From NCBI RefSeq assembly GCF_028476545.1, contig NW_026731570.1, positions 1 to 64,000 of the forward strand: a stretch of DNA of 64,000 nt. The letters run 5' to 3'. The notes under the pieces are model-generated. The model had not been told where the DNA came from, did not search any database, and saw nothing but the letters and a program-made list of their open reading frames with translations. Of the stretch, positions 59,101 to 64,000 are shown in pieces; position 1 is the stretch's first letter, and each line of letters opens with the position of its first letter. Source of the DNA: Physella acuta (lineage: Eukaryota > Mollusca > Gastropoda > Physidae). Position numbers and translations under genes: made by a program.

Positions 59101-62100
59101 TACAAAAATGTATGTTCTTATAAAAAGGATGTAGGTTAAACAGTTAATTTTAAATTAAATTATAAAAACAAAAAATTTAGAATCTAAGTGACTCTAACCT
59201 ACTAGAATCTATATATATAATTCTCTTCTGGGAGACGCTAGAAAACAAGCTGTAAGCGTGCTCCCTACCAACCCCACCCAGGGGAATAGCGAGGGGGGGG
59301 GGGCGGGGGGTGCGGACCGCACCGGGTGACACCATTTAGGGGGGTGACACCAAGGCAAAAAATAGCAAAATATATAGAGAAAAACTTGAGGGGGGGGGGG
59401 GTGCAAACCGAAAGTTTGAGGGGAGGTGCAAATCGAAAACATGAAAGTTTGTCCCTGGGAAGGGTCGCAACGCCTCTGGGGGGGGGGGTGACACCATTAA
59501 GTGCCGCACCGGGTGACACCCGACCTCGCTACGCCACTGCCCCCACCCCTACATGGTCTGGTGAGCTGTGGTTCACGCTTAATGTTTACAAGCAGAGCCA
59601 GGTTTAGTGACGACTATTAGGGGCAGATAATTTAGTTTGAAAGGATTTTAAACGTAGGGGGTGGGGTAACTAAGTGGAGTTTACTTTAACGGAGGGGGGG
59701 GGGGGGGGAGTAGGGGGGTTATCGTCCTTATAGTGTTTTAAAGAAATATTTTCAGTGGCAGCGTTGGTACTGTCGAATTCACAAATTATGAATTACTGGA
59801 AAGTAGAAAAAACAACAACTAAATAGCGGCTTATGATATGCTGCGGGCCGGCTAGTTACAAATAAACCACCAATACCAAGAATAAAGATTAAGAACCTGA
59901 AACTCACACAAATGTGACAACACATCTCCCACACTTTTTGCTCCGGCTGGGATCTCTGACAGTCCTTTCATCTGGTCAATAAAGTAAAATATACAGTAGT
60001 ATTTTCTTACGAAGTAAAATATACAGTAGTATTTTCTTACAAAGTAAAATATACAGTAGTATTTTCTTACAAAGTAAAATATACAGTAGTATTTTCTTAC
60101 AAAGTAAAATATACAGTAGCATTTTCTTACAAAGTAAAATATACAGTAGCATTTTCTTACAAAGTAAAATATACAGTAGCATTTTTTACAAAGTAAAATA
60201 TACAGTAGTATTTTCTTACAAAGTAAAATATACAGTAGCATTTTCTAACAAAGTAAAATATACAGTAGCATTTTCTTACAAAATAAAATACGCAGAAGCA
60301 TATTTTCTTAAACCTTAATGGCTTTAGCTAGTAGTCAGTCTATGTTTTGCTATCAGCTTGCAGCTTAATATGCAATTACAACTGTCTCTGGCTTTATGTA
60401 TGAAAGTCCTCTTGCCAAGGACTAATGGTCAGCCCAATTATTGCATAAAAGTCAAATTGCTATGGACTAATGGTCACTTGACTGAATATCTAAATAAAAT
60501 AGCCTTGACTGAATGATATTTTAAAAGTTAACTGTTAACACCTGCACATTACCTTTCTGAACATGATAACAGGTGGAAAGTTTAACAAGCAGGTCATGAA
60601 GTTAAGTCGACCTCTGTGAGGCATACAGATGACAACATCTTTAACATCATCTAGAAAATACATGTCAGGTCATACATCTTTAACAAAATCAAGAAAATAT
60701 ATGTCAGGTCGTACATCATGAATATCATCTAGAAAATACATAAGTCAGGTACTTATGGATCATATTCTAAAACGGTTTTATATCATTTATGTATTAGCTG
60801 ATATTAGTGAAAATATGTCATATATAATAGTGAAAATATACAGATTTTGATCAATTTATCTTTAAAAGTAAACAATTCATTTTTAAATCTGAGAAACCAT
60901 TGTAAAGAAGAATAGAAAATACTCTAAAAGAAACTAAAAAAAAAAGTTCCATTATATATACTAAAGAAGTTACCCACCAAATTGTGAAGCACTATTTTAT
61001 TGCACATGATGCCAGGCTTACTAGTGAAGAATTGTGTTTAGCAAATGTCTGACTTGGTGAACACACAACTTACACTGAGCACATTTTTTAAAAACTTCGT
61101 CAAAACATCCCATCATGCTCTCCCCACCTTCACCTCCATAGCGTTTCACAGTTGAAAACTTGAGGCCAACAAAATGGTCAAATGCCTGATGGTAGTCAAA
61201 TAAAATGTCAAAAAGAAATTTTTATCTCTTTATAAAATTTTTTTTAAAAAGTCTATACTACTGTGTACATAGGTAAAATACAAAATAGCTGTCAAACGTT
61301 TGAAAATTATTTACTAATTCAAGGTACAAATAAAAATTGACAGGAGCAGAAAAAATTTTGTACCAACCTCACACCTTAGAAGCAGTTTTGCTAGCTCAAC
61401 TTTTCTGGAATCTGAGATGTCGATCTGTTCTCTGGTTTCAAATTTTTCAGCAAACCACAGGCGTTCTTCTTGAGTCTGAAATAACAAATTTTGATAGCAT
61501 TCGTGCACTACACACAGATTTTTTAAAATGGCTTTTTATAGCAAGGTAATATAGCATTATATTAAGGTTCTAGTAAGGCTACTGTGTTTGTTATTGTCTG
61601 GAAGAGGGATAAAAAAAAAGCTATGCTAGCGCGATAAATGCTCTTAGAAGAACAATTGTATCTATTTCTTCAATTTATCATAGGAACAGTTGCATCTACG
61701 GATTCATGTAAACAGAATACAAATGCTACATTATACAGTTGTTAAGTGTGCTGTATACAACCTTATCAAATAAACACCTCTCACTGAATATGTAACGCAT
61801 ATAGCATCTTCTTTGATAATACTTATCAATCAGTTTAGAAGAACAATAAAAAAATAAAACACTTTTTCATTTTTAAAAGCCTGTGAGTATTCAAATAACA
61901 AAGAAAAAATACTGAATTGGAATACTTGGATCTGCACAGTGAATAATTTTCAGTTGTAATGAGAGTACAAGTGCTAGTGATAATACAACTCACTGGTAAA
62001 TGTTCAAACTCTGCAGCTATACTTCCACAGTAGAGTTTCTCCAACTGCTGGATGAGCTCAGACACTGAAGTCTGTTGGTTTTCACCAGCCACCAGCCCAT

Positions 62101-63041
62101 TCGTCCATATCTTGCTGCCGTCTTTTTCTGTGAGGCCATACTGTTTGAAATTCAACTCTGGCAAACTCCTGTGGTTTAAAAATATTAAAATATTAGTCTG
62201 ACTATAACATTATTACCTTTTTATAATGTCATGTCAATCATGCTTGTTATTTTAAAGTAATAACCTTAATCTCTGTAGACCGAGTGGATCCAAGGAAGCT
62301 TTTAAATGACCAAACCGTCTGTATGCATCAATCAGCTGGACCACATTTGCATATTTTAGTCGATTGTTCAGCACTTCAGCAGTGTCTAAAATATATTTAT
62401 TAAAATTTATTTTAAAAATATAATTTATAGGGCCTAGAAATAATAATTACATCACACCTTAATCCCCCCATCACGAATTTCCTTATTCACCCTTCACCAG
62501 TGGTTTGAAGCCTAGCCAGGGTCTTGTTCTGTTAAGGATGTTATGACAAGGCAGGGCCATTTTATGATCTTTGTAGGTCCTTGGCACTTAGTGACTTATC
62601 CGATGTCCTAGTCTTCATTAGTTTTAGTTTAGTTAGTGACATAACATTAGTCATTATTAGGGCATGATTAAGTAGGGAATATTAATTGTCTAGTCTACTA
62701 TAACTATATATTATATAAGCCACATGAATAAAATATTATTTTTAGGCCTATTTTATTTAGTATTTACTACTATTTACAGTCTTTTTTTATAGATTCTAGT
62801 TCTAGATCTAGACAATGACTCTGATTGAGAAATTTATAAATTAAAATTTATTTCTCGCCAACTTACAAGGGCAATCATCACGATCAGAATCGCTGGATCC
62901 ACTGTCACTACTGCTGGCCCCATTGAGCCGAGGATTGTACCCATACACGCCTTGCTTTGAATGATAAGGTGCAACAGCAGAGGTAATCAAATATTGTCGA
63001 ACACACAACAAGCAACGATGGGCTTTACACAACATCGACAT
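47053..63041 (-). CDS. DHTKD1: DHTKD1, mitochondrial 2-oxoadipate dehydrogenase E1 (22 exons)
   Basis: Thiamine-diphosphate-dependent E1 that decarboxylates 2-oxoadipate toward glutaryl-CoA with DLST and DLD, in lysine, hydroxylysine and tryptophan breakdown in the matrix. The 22 exons give about 934 residues (human protein 919, from memory). Start is the first in-frame ATG; the next 30 residues are Arg/Lys-containing and suit a matrix-targeting peptide before GVYGY. Conserved blocks in order: [29 protein letters not shown] (about 349-354) and NNQVGF (from 383) forming the ThDP/Mg site, [78 protein letters not shown] followed by MYKVI..RKSIP, and the short N-terminus, favour DHTKD1 over OGDH. 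All junctions except exon 12/13 are GT-AG and in phase. No damage seen, although several introns carry amplified splice-site copies. Confidence 0.97.
47265..47515 (-). mobile_element. tRNA-derived SINE, family 1, inverted, in DHTKD1 intron 21
   Basis: Plus strand shows the tail GCAGATGAAGTAGAGTTCAT and the body GGTACCCATCAGAGCTGGGT, inverted with respect to 7608. The tRNA-like head lies at about 47450-47515. Inserted in the transcribed strand's sense orientation. Confidence 0.75.
47815..47965. repeat. tandem repeat, about 42 bp, 4 copies, DHTKD1 intron 21
   Basis: Units of TTAACCCTTTACAGCCCAAT followed by ATGTCTGCGTGTTATTTCA. Not derived from a splice site. Confidence 0.92.
48005..48154 (-). 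CDS. DHTKD1: DHTKD1 exon 21
   Basis: 50 codons: [15 protein letters not shown] and [20 protein letters not shown]. Acceptor ATGTGTATAG, donor TGTAAT/GTAAGT. Confidence 0.96.
48210..48295. mobile_element. SINE family 1 tail fragment, DHTKD1 intron 20
   Basis: Contains ACACATGGGTAAGATGAAGT and AGAGTTCACC, resembling the inverted tail of the copy at 47265. Confidence 0.45.
48501..48746 (-). CDS. DHTKD1: DHTKD1 exon 20
   Basis: 82 codons: [20 protein letters not shown] and [11 protein letters not shown], the start of the C-terminal domain. Acceptor AATGTTTAG, donor CTTGAG/GTAAGG. Confidence 0.96.
49001..49102 (-). CDS. DHTKD1: DHTKD1 exon 19
   Basis: 34 codons: [20 protein letters not shown] and [13 protein letters not shown]. 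Acceptor TTTGTGTGCAG, donor AGACAG/GTGGCT. Confidence 0.96.
49118..49818. repeat. minisatellite, about 22-27 bp, filling DHTKD1 intron 18
   Basis: About 28 copies of AACAAACTACAGCAACATTT followed by a T/A run. It occupies nearly all of the 748-bp intron, starting about 16 bases from the exon 19 acceptor and ending about 32 bases from the exon 18 donor. Confidence 0.95.
49851..49951 (-). CDS. DHTKD1: DHTKD1 exon 18
   Basis: Encodes [20 protein letters not shown] and [13 protein letters not shown], the catalytic-core loop. Acceptor TTCTTACAG, donor CTACTG/GTAAAT. Confidence 0.96.
50030..50250. repeat. duplication of about 137 bp in DHTKD1 intron 17, including a copy of the exon 18 start
   Basis: The phrase AACAGGGTCTATGTGGGTTT followed by an ACTACCCTAACATGATGGACAGG-type stretch occurs at about 50031 and 50168. 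Between them, 50105-50172 matches the exon 18 acceptor and the first 60 or so exon bases. Confidence 0.85.
50399..50716 (-). mobile_element. tRNA-derived SINE, family 2, in DHTKD1 intron 17
   Basis: The best-preserved copy. On the minus strand the head contains GGCGTGGTCCAGTCGGTAAA and the B box GAGTTCAAACCC. Body and T-rich tail match 19990-20305 almost base for base. Confidence 0.9.
50827..50983 (-). CDS. DHTKD1: DHTKD1 exon 17
   Basis: Encodes [18 protein letters not shown] and [18 protein letters not shown]. Acceptor CTTTGAACAG, donor GGGGAGT/GTGAGG, phase 1. Confidence 0.95.
51000..51600. repeat. minisatellite, 32-bp unit, DHTKD1 intron 16, next to the exon 17 acceptor
   Basis: About 17 units with core CACAAATCTGTCCAAAACTG followed by GGCACAAATGTA, some replaced by TTGGTTGCAC variants. 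The flanks repeat each other: CAAAGGGAGGTCATTTGGTC at 50990 and CAAAGGGAGGTCACCTGGTT at 51551. So the acceptor-side sequence is itself duplicated at the far end. Confidence 0.93.
51898..52037 (-). CDS. DHTKD1: DHTKD1 exon 16
   Basis: Encodes [20 protein letters not shown] and [23 protein letters not shown] is the pyrimidine-binding-domain signature. Acceptor ATCCCCCAG, donor TTTGAG/GTAGGT. Confidence 0.96.
52195..52748. repeat. minisatellite, 20-bp unit with 110-bp higher-order repeat, DHTKD1 intron 15
   Basis: About 27 copies of CATGTCCCATGACAAAACCC. In the right half a five- to six-unit block marked by CATATGAC recurs at 52491, 52601 and 52711, exactly 110 bp apart. The array begins about 8 bases inside the intron from the exon 15 donor. 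Confidence 0.95.
52757..52877 (-). CDS. DHTKD1: DHTKD1 exon 15
   Basis: Encodes [18 protein letters not shown] and [17 protein letters not shown], the entry to the transketolase-like pyrimidine-binding domain. Acceptor CTCTCCAG, donor ATCAAG/GTACTG, phase 1. Confidence 0.95.
52878..53308. other. rest of DHTKD1 intron 14; possible fossil protein-coding fragment
   Basis: Plus strand 52890-53130 has phrases such as TGGGGCACATCTGAGAATGA and CAGGGAAGGCCAAGGGAGGC. One frame reads [40 protein letters not shown], resembling the C-terminal WxPxGKRxxGRPxxTWRR tail of non-LTR (LINE) reverse transcriptases. Likely a LINE 3' fragment on the plus strand; no reverse-transcriptase core is present. Confidence 0.55.
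53309..55374. repeat. 43-bp minisatellite made of the end of DHTKD1 exon 14 plus its splice donor, about 48 copies
   Basis: Read on the minus strand, each unit is the last 36 bases of exon 14 (GTGGGGGCTAAATCTGTAGC, then CGTGCCTGAAGATTTG) followed by GTGAGTA. The rightmost copy is the true exon end. The unit therefore contains a strong 5' splice site every 43 bases. Copies are about 95-100% alike, with recurrent variants (CTTTAGG for CTTCAGG, TGCTCACC and TTCTCACC for TACTCACC). One unit at about 53910 is 44 bp. Confidence 0.97.
55339..55470 (-). CDS. DHTKD1: DHTKD1 exon 14
   Basis: 44 codons: [15 protein letters not shown] and [12 protein letters not shown]. Acceptor AATTTTCAG, donor GATTTG/GTGAGT. 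Its last 36 bases with 7 bases of intron form the unit of the 43-bp array that fills much of the next intron. Confidence 0.95.
55565..55700. repeat. direct duplication of about 67 bp, DHTKD1 intron 13
   Basis: AAATGTATCATCCAAATATA, AAATT(A/G)TGAAAATTTTAAAC and an A run occur twice (from about 55558 and 55635), ending about 20 bases from the exon 13 donor. Confidence 0.88.
55721..55822 (-). CDS. DHTKD1: DHTKD1 exon 13
   Basis: 34 codons: [20 protein letters not shown] and [10 protein letters not shown], a variable helical linker. Acceptor TTTGTTTCAG, donor CCAAG/GTAAGG. A CAATCAG seven bases in could be an alternative acceptor. Confidence 0.88.
55980..56240. repeat. 34-bp minisatellite containing the DHTKD1 exon 12 donor region, about 8 copies
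   Basis: On the minus strand the end of exon 12 reads CCCAGTCTCTTGTGGTTGGT followed by ACACATTTTATATG. This block recurs at 34-bp steps, exact in the four copies next to the exon and shortened and decayed further out (to about 55985). Confidence 0.93.
56230..56418 (-). CDS. DHTKD1: DHTKD1 exon 12 (3' end ambiguous)
   Basis: Encodes [35 protein letters not shown] and [10 protein letters not shown]. Acceptor ATTTTCAG. The donor lies in a sequence repeated as a 34-bp minisatellite. Candidates end the exon at 56230 or 56227 (phase 0, joining exon 13 at 55822) or 56223 (phase 1, joining an alternative acceptor 7 bases inside exon 13). Confidence 0.88.
56425..57235. other. DHTKD1 intron 11, non-repetitive
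   Basis: AT-rich intron sequence without notable repeats. Confidence 0.5.
57236..57311 (-). CDS. DHTKD1: DHTKD1 exon 11
   Basis: Encodes [19 protein letters not shown] and NGDNPE, the subunit-interface region. Acceptor TGCTCTCAG, donor CCAGAG/GTGAGT. Confidence 0.95.
57381..57482 (-). mobile_element. SINE family 2 tail fragment, DHTKD1 intron 10
   Basis: TTCTTCTTCTGCGTTCTTAA through CAACTGGTTATGCACCAT matches the tail third of the copy at 50399. The head is absent, as expected from 5' truncation. Confidence 0.8.
57814..57929 (-). CDS. DHTKD1: DHTKD1 exon 10
   Basis: Encodes [19 protein letters not shown] and [19 protein letters not shown] completes the thiamine-diphosphate/Mg binding motif. 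Acceptor CTGAACAG, donor GGAAG/GTGAGT, phase 2. Confidence 0.96.
58303..58446 (-). CDS. DHTKD1: DHTKD1 exon 9
   Basis: 48 codons: [13 protein letters not shown] and [16 protein letters not shown]. The GDA within HGDASF is the first half of the thiamine-diphosphate motif. Acceptor AATGTCAG, donor GGCCAG/GTAAGC. Confidence 0.96.
58505..58860. repeat. minisatellite of DHTKD1 exon 8 donor copies, about 13 extra copies
   Basis: On the minus strand CATCTAGAG/GTAACTCA-type phrases recur every 22-29 bases. The copy at 58841-58857 is the real exon 8 end and donor. The shared part covers about 9-13 exon bases and 7-8 intron bases, with AT-rich linkers between. Several copies keep an intact GAG/GTAAC. 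Confidence 0.9.
58847..58920 (-). CDS. DHTKD1: DHTKD1 exon 8
   Basis: Encodes [20 protein letters not shown] and SHLE; NPSHLE is a family hallmark. The donor CTAGAG/GTAACT and the last exon bases are repeated about 13 more times in the intron. Confidence 0.95.
59208..59855 (+). mobile_element. non-autonomous Helitron-like element in DHTKD1 intron 7
   Basis: Starts TCTATATATATAATTCTCTT after an A and ends GGGCCGGCTAG before a T, with a short stem (GCGGC/GCTGC) near the 3' end. These are Helitron-type ends. Length 648 bp, no coding capacity. It carries an inverted relative of the C-rich MITE-like block of the 28.6-33.9 kb array at about 59285-59540. Confidence 0.65.
59285..59540 (-). mobile_element. 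G-rich MITE-like block nested in the intron 7 Helitron
   Basis: Bounded by AATAGCGAGG and CCTCGCTACGCCACTGC. It contains TTCCCAGGGACAAACTTTC on the minus strand and GCACCGGGTGACACC repeated at both ends. The family is shared with 28722-29036. Confidence 0.6.
59908..59971 (-). CDS. DHTKD1: DHTKD1 exon 7
   Basis: 21 codons plus one base: [20 protein letters not shown]. Acceptor ATTGACCAG follows directly on a 30-bp repeat array; donor TTGT/GTGAGT. Confidence 0.95.
59980..60295. repeat. minisatellite, about 30-bp unit, DHTKD1 intron 6, next to the exon 7 acceptor
   Basis: About 11 copies of AAAGTAAAATATACAGTAGT followed by ATTTTCTTAC. The array begins about 9 bases from the exon 7 acceptor. 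On the minus strand each unit contains TTTGTAAGAAA, a donor-like phrase. Confidence 0.95.
60553..60650 (-). CDS. DHTKD1: DHTKD1 exon 6
   Basis: Encodes [27 protein letters not shown] is a strongly conserved substrate-site block of the OGDH/DHTKD1 family. Acceptor TATTTTCTAG (copied twice more upstream, see findings), donor AGAAAG/GTAATG. Confidence 0.95.
60640..60745. repeat. two extra tandem copies of the DHTKD1 exon 6 acceptor, about 40-bp period
   Basis: On the minus strand CCTGACATGTATTTTCTAG/ATGATGTTAAAGATG (the true exon 6 start) is preceded by a copy reading TATTTTCTTGATTTTGTTAA and an outer copy reading TATTTTCTAGATGATATTCA, at about 40-bp steps. Confidence 0.85.
61074..61185 (-). 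CDS. DHTKD1: DHTKD1 exon 5
   Basis: Encodes [20 protein letters not shown], the start of the E1 domain. Acceptor CCATCAG, donor CTCAGT/GTAAGT, phase 1. Confidence 0.95.
61368..61475 (-). CDS. DHTKD1: DHTKD1 exon 4
   Basis: 36 codons: [19 protein letters not shown] and [11 protein letters not shown], the linker before the E1 core. Acceptor TTATTTCAG, donor GAG/GTTGGT. Confidence 0.94.
61994..62168 (-). CDS. DHTKD1: DHTKD1 exon 3
   Basis: Encodes [16 protein letters not shown] and [20 protein letters not shown], matching the QIYCGQISIE region of the human enzyme. Acceptor AACCACAG, donor CCA/GTGAGT. Confidence 0.94.
62265..62385 (-). CDS. DHTKD1: DHTKD1 exon 2
   Basis: Encodes [20 protein letters not shown] and [10 protein letters not shown], the N-terminal 2-oxoglutarate-dehydrogenase-like segment. 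Acceptor ATATTTTAG, donor TTAAG/GTTATT, phase 2. Confidence 0.93.
62867..63041 (-). CDS. DHTKD1: DHTKD1 exon 1
   Basis: Encodes the putative mitochondrial presequence ([18 protein letters not shown]) and GVYGYNPR, then a Ser/Asp-rich tail not found in the human protein. Donor CCTT/GTAAGT, phase 1. The frame is open further upstream, but only with a non-ATG codon at 63140. Confidence 0.92.
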
Positions 63042-64000
63042 TGTTGTCAGCAAACACCAAAACAGTGCATTAGTAAAAGTTAAATTAGTTCGTAAAAAAG
63101 CAGTTAGTCTTTTTACAAATATTTCATGTAAACACCGCAACCAGCGAACTGTAATCGAAACACATCCACTTGGTTATTAAAATTATTAATTTAAAAAAAA
63201 ACGTGAGTGATAAATGAAAATTTGAGTAATTAAAATAACTACTAGATCTACATTGGAGATGTAGTGTTCGAAGGGAGAGGGGTTAAATGAAAAGTGGCAT
63301 ACATTTTGTAATTCGTATATAAAAATATAATTATTAATAACGTCTAAAATTCTTTAAGGTAGAAATATTGTTATTTTTAGGAAGGGAAAATGAAACTTTG
63401 TACCAACATTGTATTGCGGAATACTATGAAGTGGAATAAAAATGGACTATAATTGTATGAGGTAATTATTATGTTTGTCGGTAAATAGGCCTAAGTTAGC
63501 AAGGTGCCATATCCACGACAGTGGCAATCTGTCCATGTACATCTTCAAGTTAAAAAAACAGACATTTTAAAACAGACGTTTTAAAATTATTTTTTTTTTA
63601 ACTTGATGATACTTTAAACATAAAGCGTTTCAGAATGATTGAAAAGTGACGATGAAATATGCGTCTCGCATCTCTTCACAAGGGGAACTAACCTTAGAAG
63701 TTACTCCCAGCTTCAGCCAGCTGTTGAATAGTATCGATTTTGTCCCTTTGTACAGGCTCTGTAACCCGAGTTAATGTGTTGGAACTATGTTGTCGCATGT
63801 GTAAAGTTGTGATACATTTCTACTATATATCTGTTGTAACAGTTTGTATACTTCAATAAAGAATTTTATACAACCACCATCTTCAACTTGAAACAAGATA
63901 CTATTAGAGACCATTACAATATTTTACACTCTTGTCTACCAGATATCTACAAACATTGAGGATATTATAAATAGGCCGATTTAAAATGTCTGCATCTTCT
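63042..64000. other. upstream of DHTKD1; no gene seen
   Basis: AT-rich 5' flank of DHTKD1, containing its promoter and 5' UTR by position only. An AATAAAG at about 63856 and generic AT-rich sequence follow. No TATA box or initiator can be assigned. Confidence 0.4.

Noticed and set aside
47053-63041. Assignment to OGDH (2-oxoglutarate dehydrogenase)
   Set aside because: Total length near 934 residues, the GVYGY start directly after the presequence, and the KSIPENYAQ and [13 protein letters not shown] details fit DHTKD1 better. The OGDH calcium-binding N-terminal extension is absent.
63041-63140. Upstream start for DHTKD1 at 63140
   Set aside because: The frame is open there, but the codon is TTG. 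The first ATG in frame is at 63041 and precedes a good presequence.
63777-63900. Possible LTR fragment (TGTTGG start, TATATA, AATAAAG)
   Set aside because: No matching end, target duplication, primer site or second copy was found. These motifs are common in AT-rich DNA.

Overview
This is animal nuclear DNA with spliced genes, AT-rich introns, tRNA-derived SINEs, hAT-like and Helitron-like transposons and very many minisatellites. Gene structure and the frequent short motifs TAGGCCTA and CTAGATCTAG fit a mollusc, probably a heterobranch gastropod. That placement is an impression, not a test. No bacterial, viral, rRNA or CRISPR feature was seen.

Layout. About 1-28.5 kb holds no gene I can support. 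It is a patchwork of at least 17 tandem-repeat arrays (units 16 to about 90 bp; largest 9.12-11.59 kb and 25.69-28.24 kb), long G or C homopolymer runs, AT microsatellites, SINEs, three hAT-like copies with 8-bp target duplications, a MITE with a TAA duplication and a foldback element with a nested SINE. At 28.6-33.9 kb lie three tandem non-autonomous Helitron-like units. At 35.3-40.2 kb (minus) is a gene for an 889-residue, probably disordered protein with a cluster of EH-domain-binding NPF motifs. At 41.4-43.6 kb (plus) a four-exon gene encodes a 347-residue coiled-coil protein with a C-terminal death-domain fold. The two genes are divergent.

From 63.04 down to 47.05 kb (minus) lies an apparently complete 22-exon gene for DHTKD1, the mitochondrial 2-oxoadipate dehydrogenase E1 of lysine, hydroxylysine and tryptophan breakdown. 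I read nearly all exons in frame; only the exon 12/13 junction is ambiguous.

Most striking: several DHTKD1 introns contain tandem copies of their own splice junctions. The end of exon 14 plus its 5' splice site is repeated about 48 times as a 43-bp unit. The donors of exons 8 and 12 are likewise amplified, and single or few extra copies exist for the exon 16 donor and for the acceptors of exons 6, 17 and 18. Other arrays start within a few bases of a splice site. This suggests that tandem expansion in this genome repeatedly starts at exon edges while the gene stays intact. The three genes show no shared pathway.
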